Origin: Phyllobacteriaceae bacterium
GTDB taxonomy: Bacteria; Pseudomonadota; Alphaproteobacteria; Rhizobiales; Rhizobiaceae
DNA length: 64,000 nucleotides
Reading direction: 5' to 3'
Assembly: GCA_002708825.1 (NCBI GenBank)
Contig: PAPF01000039.1
Span: forward strand, 1 to 64,000
A program made the translations under genes and the position numbers. This document shows, piece by piece, positions 16,526 to 25,200 of the stretch (within the stretch, counting starts at the first letter, position 1; every line of letters starts with the position of its first letter). The notes beneath the pieces were generated by a model that saw only the letters and a list, made by a program, of their open reading frames with translations, was not told the origin of the DNA and searched no databases.

Positions 16526-17586
16526 GGCCTTGCCTTGCCCGTTCCAAGGCGCTCGCCGCCGAGCTTGTTGTGCAACGGCCGCCACCACCATTCATTGCCC
16601 AGATACCAGTCGATCGTGTCGGCCAGCCCGCTTTCGAACGTGTGTGCGGCCTTCCATCCCAGTTCGGTCTCGATCTTGGCGGGATCGATGGCATAGCGCC
16701 GGTCATGGCCCGGCCGGTCCGTGACCATGGTGATCAGGTCGCCATAGCTCTTGCCGCCGGTCCTCGGCTTCTTCTGGTCCAGGATGGAGCAGATCGCCCG
16801 TACGACCTCAATGTTCTGGCGCTCGGCCCGGCCGCCGATATTGTAGCTCTCGCCGACCCGGCCGCGCGTCGCCACGCATTCCAGCGCCGCGGCATGATCG
16901 TCCACGTAGAGCCAGTCGCGGATGTTCTCGCCCTTGCCGTAGACGGGAAGCGGCTTCTCGTCGAGGGCATTGAGGATGACGAGCGGGATCAGCTTTTCGG
17001 GGAAGTGGAAGGGGCCGTAATTGTTCGAGCAATTGGTCATCACGACCGGCAGGCCGTAGGTATGGTTCCAGGCCCTGACCAGGTGGTCGGATGCCGCCTT
17101 GGATGCGGAATAGGGTGAGGAGGGCGCATAGGGCGTTTCCTCGGTGAAGATCCCGCTGTCGAAGGGCAGGTCTCCGAACACCTCGTCGGTGGAGATGTGA
17201 TGGAAGCGGAACCGCTCCTTCTTTTCCCCCGTGAGGTCCTCCCAGTGCGCCCGGGCGGCCTTGAGCAGGCGGAACGTGCCCACGATGTTGGTTTCGATGA
17301 AAACCTCCGGCCCGTCGATGGAACGGTCGACATGGCTTTCGGCGGCCAGGTGCATGAGCACGTCGATCGCTTCCTCGCGCAGCAGGTCGCGGATTTTCGC
17401 CTCGTCGCAGATATCGGCTTCCACGAAGCGGTAATTGTCCTGCGCCTCGATGGATTTCAGCGATGCCAGGTTGCCCGCATAGGTCAGCTTGTCGACATTG
17501 ACGACCCGGTTGTCCGGGTTGGCGGCCAGGCGCCGGCAGACCGCCGAGCCGATGAATCCGGCGCCGCCGGTGATCAGGAAATTCAT
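16522..17586 (-). CDS. rfbB: dTDP-glucose 4,6-dehydratase
   Basis: A 354-residue extended-SDR enzyme that converts dTDP-glucose to dTDP-4-dehydro-6-deoxyglucose. Visible motifs are [14 protein letters not shown] for NAD binding, [20 protein letters not shown] with the active-site Asp/Glu, and [13 protein letters not shown] with the catalytic Tyr and Lys. The length is normal for the family. It begins 3 bases after the rfbC stop and overlaps rfbD by four bases, as the third gene of the rfbA-C-B-D operon. Confidence 0.96.
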   Translation of the reverse strand: MNFLITGGAGFIGSAVCRRLAANPDNRVVNVDKLTYAGNLASLKSIEAQDNYRFVEADICDEAKIRDLLREEAIDVLMHLAAESHVDRSIDGPEVFIETNIVGTFRLLKAARAHWEDLTGEKKERFRFHHISTDEVFGDLPFDSGIFTEETPYAPSSPYSASKAASDHLVRAWNHTYGLPVVMTNCSNNYGPFHFPEKLIPLVILNALDEKPLPVYGKGENIRDWLYVDDHAAALECVATRGRVGESYNIGGRAERQNIEVVRAICSILDQKKPRTGGKSYGDLITMVTDRPGHDRRYAIDPAKIETELGWKAAHTFESGLADTIDWYLGNEWWWRPLHNKLGGERLGTGKARP

Positions 17587-17589
17587 GGC

Positions 17590-18159
17590 TCAATCCTTGG
17601 AATAGGTGAATCCGGTATCCGTCTCGGCCAGCAAGGCCGCGTCCTTGTCCTTCTGGGACAGGATGACGGATGCGATGTCGACCGGCCACTCGATGCCGAT
17701 ATCGGGATCGTCGAACCGGATCGACCGGTCATGATCGCGCGAATAGAGCGCGGAGACCTTGTAGAGGAACTGGGTATCGGGTTCGAGCGTCACGAAGCCG
17801 TGGGCAAAGCCTGCCGGCAGGTAGAGCTGGTTCCACTTTTCCGCGGACAGTTCGATGCCCACCCATTTGCCGTAGGTCGGCGATCCCTTGCGGATATCGA
17901 CGGCAACATCGAAGACCGAGCCGGAAACCACCCGCACCAGCTTTGCCTGGTCGAAGGGCGGCAACTGGTAATGCAGGCCGCGCAGGACGCCGACCTGCCT
18001 GGAGAAGGAATGGTTGTCCTGCACGAAATCGGCATCGATGCCGTTCGCCTTGTAGACAGTGGCGTTGTAGACCTCGGAGAACCAGCCGCGATCGTCACCG
18101 AACTTGTCGGGGACCACCTCGATGACGCCGTCGATGGCGAGCGGATTGAAGGTCGGCAT
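17590..18159 (-). CDS. rfbC: dTDP-4-dehydrorhamnose 3,5-epimerase
   Basis: A 189-residue cupin-fold epimerase. GVLRGLHYQLPP contains the catalytic His, and LYLPAGFAHGFVTLE is the conserved second block. It inverts carbons 3 and 5 of the 4-keto-6-deoxyglucose intermediate. The ATG at 18159 overlaps the rfbA stop by one base (TGATG), which fixes the start; the frame is open upstream only inside rfbA. Normal family length. Confidence 0.95.
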   Translation of the reverse strand: MPTFNPLAIDGVIEVVPDKFGDDRGWFSEVYNATVYKANGIDADFVQDNHSFSRQVGVLRGLHYQLPPFDQAKLVRVVSGSVFDVAVDIRKGSPTYGKWVGIELSAEKWNQLYLPAGFAHGFVTLEPDTQFLYKVSALYSRDHDRSIRFDDPDIGIEWPVDIASVILSQKDKDAALLAETDTGFTYSKD

Positions 18160-19034
18160 CAGGTCATCTCCTTCACGCGGCGGCGCAGGTACTGCGCGTA
18201 GTCGCCCTTGCCAAGCTCGTCTGCCCGCCGGAGCATCTGTTCCGCGTCGAGCCACTTGTTCTCGAACCCGATCTCCTCGAGGCAGGCGATCTTGTAGCCC
18301 TGGCGATGCTCGATCGTGCGCACGAAGGCCGCCGCCTCGTGCAGCGAATCCGGTGTGCCGGTGTCGAGCCATGCATAGCCCCGGCCCATGCGCGCAACGG
18401 TCAGGTCGCCGCGCGTCAGGTAGGCGCGGTTGACGTCGGTGATTTCCAGTTCGCCGCGGGCCGACGGTTTCACGTCGGCGGCGATGTCCACGACGTCGTT
18501 GTCGTAGAAATAAAGCCCCGTGACCGCCCAGTTGGACTTGGGTTCCCTGGGTTTTTCCTCGATGTCGAGTGCGGTCCCGGTTGTCGGGTCGAACTGCACC
18601 ACGCCATAGCGTTCCGGATCATTGACATAGTAGGCAAAGACGGTGGCGCCTTCGGGCTTGGCCGCCGCCTGGCGGCAAAGTGCCGGAAGCCCTGCGCCAT
18701 GGAAGATGTTGTCGCCCAGGACCAGCGTGCAATGGTCCTTGCCGATGAAATCGCGCCCGATGATGAAGGCCTGCGCCAGGCCTTCCGGGGCGGGTTGCAC
18801 GGCATAGCTCAGTTCCACGCCGAAGGCGGAGCCGTCGCCAAGCAGTTCCTGGAACACCGGCTTGTCGCGCTCGGTGGAAATGACCAGGATTTCGCGGATG
18901 CCGGCCAGCATGAGGACCGACATCGGATAGTAGATCATCGGCTTGTCATAAACCGGCAGGATCTGCTTTGACGCCGCGATTGTCATGGGAAACAGGCGGG
19001 TGCCACTGCCGCCTGCAAGAATGATGCCCTTCAT
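18159..19034 (-). CDS. rfbA: Glucose-1-phosphate thymidylyltransferase
   Basis: A 291-residue nucleotidyltransferase that makes dTDP-glucose from dTTP and glucose-1-phosphate, the first and feedback-regulated step of dTDP-rhamnose synthesis. The N-terminal signature [18 protein letters not shown] and [12 protein letters not shown] are diagnostic, and GDNIFHG and WLDTGT follow as expected. The start at 19034 gives exactly the usual length. It is the first gene of the rfb operon, and its promoter should lie within 19035-19236. Confidence 0.97.
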   Translation of the reverse strand: MKGIILAGGSGTRLFPMTIAASKQILPVYDKPMIYYPMSVLMLAGIREILVISTERDKPVFQELLGDGSAFGVELSYAVQPAPEGLAQAFIIGRDFIGKDHCTLVLGDNIFHGAGLPALCRQAAAKPEGATVFAYYVNDPERYGVVQFDPTTGTALDIEEKPREPKSNWAVTGLYFYDNDVVDIAADVKPSARGELEITDVNRAYLTRGDLTVARMGRGYAWLDTGTPDSLHEAAAFVRTIEHRQGYKIACLEEIGFENKWLDAEQMLRRADELGKGDYAQYLRRRVKEMT

Positions 19035-19236
19035 GGGAATTTGCTCTTTCTTCTTATACTGCCCGGCGGTGCCGCACTGCCCCTCGTGCACCCCGGTCAG
19101 GGTTCATGGAAAGCCCCAGCTTTCTTAAGCCCGCGCCCTGCATAGAAGAACCCGGCGTACGTCTCAACCCTTGCCCCCGCACGCCGGTTTCCGTTTTTTC
19201 CGCCTTGGCCGGATCTTGCCCCTTGTATCCGTCCCG

Positions 19237-19443
19237 TTACCCGGCCTTGAGAGACATGCCGGCGATTTCAGTCGCCGCGAAGCGATAGATCGCCTGGCCG
19301 TTGGCCGAGAGATCGCCCATCAGGTTGACGCCCTTCTGGTCCCAGTTGTTGGTGAAGTCGCCCAGCAGGATGCCGGCCTTTCTCTCGTCTGCGGGCAGTT
19401 CGAGCACCGCTCCGCTCTTGAATACGATGACAACGGTAACCAT
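19237..19443 (-). CDS. Small hypothetical protein (68 residues)
   Basis: A 68-residue acidic, soluble protein with no signal sequence or recognisable domain; VVIVFKSGAVLELPADE looks like two beta strands. An AAGGAAG ribosome site precedes the ATG at 19443. Upstream are an AT-rich motif also seen near the MBOAT and second RTX genes, and a palindrome at 19582-19596. It stands alone between the rfb operon and the RTX cluster. Function unknown. Confidence 0.55.
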   Translation of the reverse strand: MVTVVIVFKSGAVLELPADERKAGILLGDFTNNWDQKGVNLMGDLSANGQAIYRFAATEIAGMSLKAG

Positions 19444-19481
19444 GGAATTCTGCTTCCTTCTTCTTCGGATGGTTTGTGCGT

Positions 19482-19502
19482 GAATGCCTAATTCAATAAT
19501 TA
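19482..19502 (-). promoter_or_regulatory. AT-rich motif copy 2, upstream of small gene
   Basis: GAATGCCTAATTCAATAATT (plus-strand reading) lies 39 bases upstream of the small gene's start. It matches the blocks at 5560 and 25045 closely, apart from one or two inserted bases. Confidence 0.35.
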
Positions 19503-19581
19503 CTTAACCCAAGGGCAGGTCTTTGTGAACAAAGCCGCAGATGCACGTGTGATGACCGGCACAATTTGGTTGATGCCATGT

Positions 19582-19596
19582 TGTTGCACTGCAACA
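19582..19596. promoter_or_regulatory. Palindrome, possible operator
   Basis: TGTTGCA-C-TGCAACA is a perfect 7-base inverted repeat around one central base. It lies between the terminator of the first tyrosine-rich RTX gene and the start of the small gene, about 140 bases upstream of the latter. Good operator geometry, but no regulator is identifiable. Confidence 0.4.
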
Positions 19597-19639
19597 CAAC
19601 AGTGTCTGCCCGGTCTTTAGCCATGCGGCTTCACCGCGT

Positions 19640-19673
19640 AAAAAAGCTCCCGCCCGGTTACCCGGACGGGAGC
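19640..19673 (-). terminator. Rho-independent terminator after first tyrosine-rich RTX gene
   Basis: A 12-base stem (19646-19657 with 19662-19673, one mismatch) and a 4-base loop. Read on the minus strand it runs into six Ts. It lies 31 bases past the RTX stop codon. Confidence 0.85.
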
Positions 19674-19703
19674 CTCGATTCGACCGCATCCGCTTCCCCC
19701 GGC

Positions 19704-21989
19704 CTACAGGACGAAGTCGCCTGAAGAAATGCCGAGGCTGGTGCCCAGCAGTTCAATGCGGAAATCGGCCAGTCCGTCCCCGTTCACATCGCCTTCGATG
19801 AATGTCAGGCCGAGATATTCGAAGGACCGCAACTGCCCGGCGGAACCTGTGAAGAAGCTGCCGACATAGGTGAAGGCCTGGTTCCCGGCCAACCCCGTAT
19901 TGGCGTCGATGGCCGAGACGTCGAAGACATCAAGCCCGTTCTGGAAGTCCTGGATGCGGTCGCGGTCCGCATAGAGCAGGCCGGAATCCTGCACCGCCAG
20001 GTAGGTGAACCGGTCACTGTGATTGCCGCCATAGATGACATCCCTGCCTTCCCGGCCACGCAGTATGTCGTTGCCGTTGTTGCCGAGCATGATGTCGTCG
20101 CCATCCGCCCCGTCGAGCAGGTTGACCTGTGCCGAACCGATCAGCCAGTCGTCATGATTGGATCCGAGCACATTCTCGAAGCCGCTGATCGTGTCGCCGG
20201 TGGCATAGCCGCCATTGGCGGTGTTGCCGCCCAGGAAGATGTCAACGCCGGCATTGGAGTCCGTGTAGTAGAGCGTGTCGAAACCGGCGCCGCCATAGAG
20301 GTCGTCGGCGCCGGCGCCGCCGCCCATGGTGTCGTTGTTGTTGCCGCCGTAGAGGCTGTCGTCACCGCCGCCGCCATAGACGCCGTCATTGCCGTCGCCG
20401 CCATAGATGGTATTGGCGGTGGTGCCACCCTCGAACAGGTCATTGCCCGAATTGCCGTAGATGTTCTCGAAGCCGAAGAAGTCGCCGGCCGCGCCGCCAT
20501 AGCGGTTCTGCATGTAGCCGTCGGTGATGGAGGCCTCGATCGCCGTCGAACCGTAGAAGTAGATGCTGTCGGTGTCATTGCCGCCATAGAAGTCGTCGAA
20601 CGTGTTCAGTCCGCCATAGACATAAACGAGGTCGTTCCCGGCATCGCCATGGAAATCTTCGCTGTCCTGGGTGCCACCGGAGTAGAAGTAGTCCGCTGCA
20701 TCGCCGCCATAGGCAACGCCGCCACCGTCGCCGACGGCCAGATAGTCTGTATCGGCTCCGCCGTAGATGTAATCAAATCCGCCGCCCGAATAGAGCGTGT
20801 CGGAACCGCTGTTGCCGTAGAAGTTCTCCGAACCCGTGCCGCCATAGAACAGGTCGTTTCCGGAACCCGCATAGACGTTCTCGAAGTCCTGGAATGCCAG
20901 GTCAGTGGCGAAGCCGCCATACCGGTTGTCGACTGTCCCGCTGGTTCCGTTGAAATAGAGGGGGGTCGATCCGTAGAAATAGGCGGTATCGCTTCCGGTT
21001 CCGCCATAGTAGTCGTCGTACTGGTTGATGCCTCCATAGGTGTAGACGGTGTCGTTGTCCGCGCCGCCATACATGTATTCGCTGTCCGTGCCACTATAGA
21101 GATAGAAATAGTCCGAACCGCTATTGCCGGACATGTAGGCGCCGTCACTGCCGCCATAGAGATAATCGGTGCCGGTGCCCCCATAGAGGCCGTCATAGCC
21201 GGAGCCGCCATAGAGGAAGTTGGTATTGCCGCCGCCATAGAGAAGGTCGCCGCCGTCATTGCCGTAGAGCGAATTGGAGGCGCCGGTGTCGCCGTAGACG
21301 GCATCCGCGCCGCTGCCGCCGAAAACGGTTTCGATGTCATAGAACTGCAGGTCGGAGGCGAAGCCCCCGTAGCGGTGGTTGAGCGTGTTGTTGTTCATGT
21401 CGATGAGGACGGCGGTCGAGCCGAAGAAATAGGCATAATCGGTGCCCCCTCCGCCATAGTAGTCGTCGTCGATATCCAGCCCGCCATAGGTGCGGAACGA
21501 GTCGTTCCCGGTGCCGCCATAGGCATTTTCGTTGTTGTAGCCGGAATAGAAATACATGGTGTCGCCGTCATCGCCACCATACATGTTGCCGCCATCGGCG
21601 CCCGCAGCCAGCGTGTCGTTGCCCGCGCTGCCGTAGAGGTAGTCGAAGCCGCTGCCGCCATAGGCGGAATCGGAGCCGCCATTGCCGGTAAAGTTGTTGC
21701 TGTTGGAATCCCCGTAGAAGAGGTCGTCGCCAGATCCGGCATAGATGACCTCGATGTTCCAGAAGTCGAGGGCCGTCGAGTAGCCGCCATAGCGGTAGTT
21801 CAGTGTGCCAAGCGATCCGGCGACGAATGTCAGCGACGAACTGCCATAGAAGTAGGCATAGTCCGTGGCGCCGGAGCCATAGTAGTCATCGAACTCGTCG
21901 ATCCCGCCATAGGTGTAGAAGTAGTCGGTCGATGCACCGCCATATCCGTCTTCGTTGTTGGTGCCGCCGTAATAATAGAAATTGGTCAT
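19704..21989 (-). CDS. Tyrosine-rich RTX-like secreted protein 1
   Basis: A 761-residue secreted protein built from glycine/aspartate turns in which Tyr often replaces the usual residues (for example YGGTGNDS and GGGGTDYAYFFGST). Three super-repeat steps of 141, 150 and 140 residues can be read from the recurring DDYYGG or DDFYGG block, each with an NRYGGFA-like segment in the middle. The last 200 residues are the shared C-terminal module: FLGGNTANGG, GSAQVNLLDG, DRIQDFQNG, and terminal SGDFVL. No N-terminal signal is present, as expected for type I secretion. AGGAAAG before 21989 fixes that start, not the in-frame ATG 21 bases earlier. Confidence 0.85.
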   Translation of the reverse strand: MTNFYYYGGTNNEDGYGGASTDYFYTYGGIDEFDDYYGSGATDYAYFYGSSSLTFVAGSLGTLNYRYGGYSTALDFWNIEVIYAGSGDDLFYGDSNSNNFTGNGGSDSAYGGSGFDYLYGSAGNDTLAAGADGGNMYGGDDGDTMYFYSGYNNENAYGGTGNDSFRTYGGLDIDDDYYGGGGTDYAYFFGSTAVLIDMNNNTLNHRYGGFASDLQFYDIETVFGGSGADAVYGDTGASNSLYGNDGGDLLYGGGNTNFLYGGSGYDGLYGGTGTDYLYGGSDGAYMSGNSGSDYFYLYSGTDSEYMYGGADNDTVYTYGGINQYDDYYGGTGSDTAYFYGSTPLYFNGTSGTVDNRYGGFATDLAFQDFENVYAGSGNDLFYGGTGSENFYGNSGSDTLYSGGGFDYIYGGADTDYLAVGDGGGVAYGGDAADYFYSGGTQDSEDFHGDAGNDLVYVYGGLNTFDDFYGGNDTDSIYFYGSTAIEASITDGYMQNRYGGAAGDFFGFENIYGNSGNDLFEGGTTANTIYGGDGNDGVYGGGGDDSLYGGNNNDTMGGGAGADDLYGGAGFDTLYYTDSNAGVDIFLGGNTANGGYATGDTISGFENVLGSNHDDWLIGSAQVNLLDGADGDDIMLGNNGNDILRGREGRDVIYGGNHSDRFTYLAVQDSGLLYADRDRIQDFQNGLDVFDVSAIDANTGLAGNQAFTYVGSFFTGSAGQLRSFEYLGLTFIEGDVNGDGLADFRIELLGTSLGISSGDFVL
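20590..21891 (-). repeat. Super-repeats in tyrosine-rich RTX protein 1
   Basis: The DDYYG-type block (plus-strand complement TAGTCGTCG or a variant) begins at 21883, 21460, 21010 and 20590, giving spacings of 423, 450 and 420 bases. The same spacings occur in the neighbouring paralogue. Confidence 0.8.
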
Positions 21990-22231
21990 GATGGTCGCCT
22001 TTCCTGTCATCCCGTCCCGCTGTTTGGGCAGTGGGCGCCGGGGAGGTGTGGCGAACCGACAGGTCCTTCAGTCCAGTAGGCGAATGCTCAAGTAGCCCGG
22101 AAAAAAGCATCTACCGGTACCGGACGCTTGTCCGGAACGGCTTGCGTGATTTCCAATTCTATCCTGATGTCATGGCGGGGCTGCTTGGCATATCGCACCT
22201 GCCGGTCGCTGCGTGGATAGCCCCTTAGAAA

Positions 22232-22259
22232 ACCATATCACAGATCACAAGAAGTTCAA
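22232..22259 (-). promoter_or_regulatory. Possible promoter of tyrosine-rich RTX gene 1
   Basis: On the minus strand TTGAAC (22254-22259) is followed after 16 bases by TATGGT (22232-22237). It lies just beyond the terminator of the upstream RTX gene, a sensible position, but would imply a leader of more than 220 bases. Confidence 0.35.
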
Positions 22260-22278
22260 ACATTGCCCTGCATCCGGG

Positions 22279-22311
22279 AAAAAAAGCCCGCCCGGTTTTC
22301 CCGGGCGGGCT
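22279..22311 (-). terminator. Rho-independent terminator after tyrosine-rich RTX gene 2
   Basis: A perfect 11-base stem (22285-22295 with 22301-22311) and a 5-base loop, followed on the minus strand by a run of Ts. It is 41 bases past the RTX stop. Confidence 0.88.
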
Positions 22312-22351
22312 CTGTTCACGATGATCGGGCCTTGGCCCGTTCGGACCGGGA

Positions 22352-24799
22352 TTACAGGATGAAGTCGCCGGCCGAAATGCCCAGTCCGGTGCCCAGCAGT
22401 TCGATGCGGAAGTCGGCGGCGCCATCCCCGTCCACATCCCCCTCGATGAAGGTCAGGCCGGAGAACTCGTAGGACCGCAATTCGCCCGCCGTGCCGGAGA
22501 ACGAACCGCCGACATAGGTGAATGCCTGGTCGCCGACCGTTCCGGTATCGGCGTCGAGCGCCGCCAGGTTGAAGCGGTCGAGTCCGTTCTGGAAGTCCTG
22601 GATGCGGTCGCGGTCGGCAAACAGCAGGCCGGTATCCGACATGGCCAGGTAGACGAACGTGTCGCTGTCGTTGCCGCCATAGATGATGTCCCTGCCTTCG
22701 CGGCCACGCAGCGTGTCGTTGCCGTTGTTGCCGAGCAGGATGTCGTCGCCATCCGCCCCGTCGAGCAGGTTGACCTGGGCCGATCCGATCAGGAAGTCAT
22801 CGTAATTGGATCCCAGGACGTTCTCGAACCCGTCGATGGTGTCGCCGGTGGCATAGCCGCCATTGGCGGTGTTGCCGCCCAGGAAGATGTCCACGCCCGC
22901 ATTGGAGTCGGTGTAGTAGAGCGTGTCATAGCCTGCGCCGCCATAGAGGTCGTCGGCGCCGGCGCCGCCGCCCATGGTGTCGTTGTTGTCGCCGCCATAC
23001 AGGATGTCGTCGCCTTCGCCGCCATAGACGCCGTCATTGCCGGACCCGCCATAGATGGAATTGGCGGTGTTGCCGCCTTCCAGCAGGTCATTGCCGGTGC
23101 CGCCATACATGTTCTCGAAGCCGAAGAAGTCGCCGGCCGCGCCACCATAGCGGTTCTGCATGTAGCCGTCGGCGATGGAGGCCTCGATCGCCGTCGAACC
23201 GTAGAAATAGATGCTGTCGGTGTCATTGCCGGCATAGAAGTCGTCGAGCGTGTTCAGGCCGCCATAGACATAGAAGGTGTCGTTGCCGTCATCGCCATAG
23301 AGGTCTTCGTTGTCCTGGGTTCCGCCGGAATAGAAGAAGTCGCCGTCATCTCCGCCATAGGCACGGCCGCCGCCCGCACCGACGCCGAAGTAGTCAATGC
23401 CCGCGCCACCGTAGAGATAGTCGTAGCCGTCACCCGAATACATCTGGTCGACGCCGTTGTTGCCATAGAAATTGTCCGAGACCGCGCCGCCATAGAGGAT
23501 GTCGTCGCCGGAACCGGCATAGACATTCTCGATGCTCGAGAAGTTCGGGTCGGTGGCGAAGCCGCCATAACGGTGATCGACAGTGGCGGTGTCGCTGTTG
23601 AAGATCATGGCCGTCGACCCGTAGAAATAGGCGGTGTCTGTGCCCGAGCTTCCATAGTAGTCGTCGGTCTCGTTCAGCCCGCCATAGGTCGTGAACGTGT
23701 CGTTGTCGAGACCGCCATAGCCGTACTCGCTCCCATAGGAACCGTAGTAATAGATCATGTCGTTGCCGCTGCCGCCCGACATGTAGGCGCCATCGGCTCC
23801 GGCATAGAGGTAATCCGTGCCGGTGCCACCGTAGAACGCGTCATAGCCGTCGCCGCCATAGAGATAATTCGTCCCGCCGACGCCATACAGGGTATCCGAG
23901 CCACTGTTGCCGCTCAGCAGGTTGTCGGCCGTGCTGGCGCCATACATCAGGTCCGCGCTGGAACCGCCATAGACATTCTCGATGTCCTGGAAGTCGAGCG
24001 TGCTGGCAAAACCGCCGTATCGCAGGTTCAGCGTCTCGTTGGCCAGGTTGACGTTGACCGCAAACGATCCGTAGAAATAAGCGGCGTCGGTACCCGTGCT
24101 GCCATAGTAGTCGTCGTTGATGTCGAGGCCGCCATACGTGTAGAAATAGTCGTTGCCGGCGCCGCCGTAACCGTTTTCGTTGTCCGATCCCGAATAGAAA
24201 TACATGCGGTCGTTGTCATTCCCGCCATACATGTTGCCGCCATCGGTGCTGGCATAAAGATAGTCGTCGTCGTTGCCGCCATAGAGATAGTCGTAGCCGG
24301 CAGCACCATAGAGCGAGTCGCTGCCGTCATTGCCGTAGAGATAGTTGTTCGAGGCATCGCCGTAGAACAGGTCGTTGCCGGAACCGGCATAGACGCGCTC
24401 GATGTCCTGGAAGTCCGGAGCGGTCGTGTGGCCGCCATAGCGCTGGTTCACCGTCCCGCTCGCCCCGATGGTGAAGGTCATCGCCGTCGAGCCGTAGAAA
24501 TAGGCGTAGTCGGTTCCCGCGCCACCATAGTAGTCGTCGAATTCATCGACGGCGCCATAGGTGTTGAAGGTGTCGTTGTCGTCACCGCCAAAGGCGTCCT
24601 CGGCATCGTAGCCGCCATACAGGTAGAGGTAGTCGCCGCCGGTGCCGCCATACATGCCGCCACCGTCCGGCCCGGCATAGAAATAGTCCGCGCCGGCATT
24701 GCCGTAGAGGTAGTCGTAGGCGCCGGCGCCATAGAATGTGTCTGTGGACGATGTGCCGTAATACGTGTCGGCGCTGACGCCGCCATAGAAGATTGTCAT
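22352..24799 (-). CDS. Tyrosine-rich RTX-like secreted protein 2
   Basis: An 815-residue paralogue of the neighbouring RTX protein, arising from a tandem duplication of the entire gene. The DDYYG/DDFYAG blocks recur at 24531, 24108, 23658 and 23238, giving the same 141-, 150- and 140-residue steps as in the other copy. The N-terminus is about 54 residues longer, with extra YGG units. The C-terminal module ends in AGDFIL. Tyr is strikingly abundant (FYGAGAYDYLYGNAGADYFY). It has no signal peptide, fitting type I export. The ATG at 24799 is preceded by GGGAG; the frame also extends to a TTG 15 bases upstream, which I consider less likely. Confidence 0.85.
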   Translation of the reverse strand: MTIFYGGVSADTYYGTSSTDTFYGAGAYDYLYGNAGADYFYAGPDGGGMYGGTGGDYLYLYGGYDAEDAFGGDDNDTFNTYGAVDEFDDYYGGAGTDYAYFYGSTAMTFTIGASGTVNQRYGGHTTAPDFQDIERVYAGSGNDLFYGDASNNYLYGNDGSDSLYGAAGYDYLYGGNDDDYLYASTDGGNMYGGNDNDRMYFYSGSDNENGYGGAGNDYFYTYGGLDINDDYYGSTGTDAAYFYGSFAVNVNLANETLNLRYGGFASTLDFQDIENVYGGSSADLMYGASTADNLLSGNSGSDTLYGVGGTNYLYGGDGYDAFYGGTGTDYLYAGADGAYMSGGSGNDMIYYYGSYGSEYGYGGLDNDTFTTYGGLNETDDYYGSSGTDTAYFYGSTAMIFNSDTATVDHRYGGFATDPNFSSIENVYAGSGDDILYGGAVSDNFYGNNGVDQMYSGDGYDYLYGGAGIDYFGVGAGGGRAYGGDDGDFFYSGGTQDNEDLYGDDGNDTFYVYGGLNTLDDFYAGNDTDSIYFYGSTAIEASIADGYMQNRYGGAAGDFFGFENMYGGTGNDLLEGGNTANSIYGGSGNDGVYGGEGDDILYGGDNNDTMGGGAGADDLYGGAGYDTLYYTDSNAGVDIFLGGNTANGGYATGDTIDGFENVLGSNYDDFLIGSAQVNLLDGADGDDILLGNNGNDTLRGREGRDIIYGGNDSDTFVYLAMSDTGLLFADRDRIQDFQNGLDRFNLAALDADTGTVGDQAFTYVGGSFSGTAGELRSYEFSGLTFIEGDVDGDGAADFRIELLGTGLGISAGDFIL
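23238..24539 (-). repeat. Super-repeats in tyrosine-rich RTX protein 2
   Basis: Block starts at 24531, 24108, 23658 and 23238 give spacings of 423, 450 and 420 bases, exactly those of the neighbouring gene. Each unit carries DDYYG, an xYFYGS segment, an RYGG segment, an ENVYAGSG-type segment and several YGG turns. Confidence 0.8.
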
Positions 24800-25200
24800 G
24801 GTCAAGTCTCCCAACCCGATTGCATCGCAGTCGCGAAGTTATCGTTCCAGGTCGGGAATCCGGGCTTTGTCTCGGTCAGGCGTTGCCGCCCCCTGATTTT
24901 CAGCCACGACGCAGGAAAACGGGCCCGATCATCGCCGATATGACGCTGACGGCATGTAAGTCCAGCACCGCGGCAAGACCGTTCCACCGAACCTGTCTTT
25001 CCGCTTCAAGTGGCCCCATGACGTGACGTTAACATCTCGTCGAGTGAATGCAACTAATTTAAGAAATACACCTTTTAGGGCTGTGCGCGCCGTCACAGGA
25101 CGCGTTCTTCTATGTTTTCCGGATCTGGTCCGTGCCCCGCTTTTTCATTCGGCTTTGCTTGCGGCGAGCAGGAAAGGCGCGTCTGCTGTTCGGCCGCCAG
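24800..25200. other. Intergenic region upstream of tyrosine-rich RTX gene 2
   Basis: This 401-base gap lies between a sulfotransferase-like gene and the RTX gene, both on the minus strand. Its middle (25022-25080) is AT-rich and contains the motif copy at 25045. No terminator with a T-run is visible after the sulfotransferase-like gene, and I see no convincing open frame. The RTX promoter probably lies near the AT-rich part, giving a leader of roughly 240 bases. Confidence 0.45.
25045..25070 (-). promoter_or_regulatory. AT-rich motif copy 3, upstream of tyrosine-rich RTX gene 2
   Basis: TGAATGCAACTAATTTAAGA (plus-strand reading) aligns with TGAATGCCTAATTCAATAAT at 19481 and with the block at 5560. 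It lies about 246 bases before the RTX start, in the only AT-rich part of this gap. Confidence 0.35.

Larger units (their letters stand above)
21990..22351. other. Intergenic region between the two tyrosine-rich RTX genes
   Basis: It holds, from right to left on the minus strand, the terminator of the right-hand gene (22279-22311), a possible promoter (22232-22259), and a leader of about 235 bases before the left-hand start at 21989. The leader has no convincing open frame or obvious large hairpin. Confidence 0.5.

Noticed and set aside
20019-22079. A 686-codon open frame on the plus strand, opposite the first tyrosine-rich RTX gene (similar long frames at 23573-24943, 27450-28703 and 33184-35211)
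   Set aside because: Its Val/Ala/Ile-rich, low-complexity peptide is what the complement of Gly/Asp/Tyr codons gives. There is no ribosome site, and the RTX frame on the other strand has clear domain structure and a terminator.
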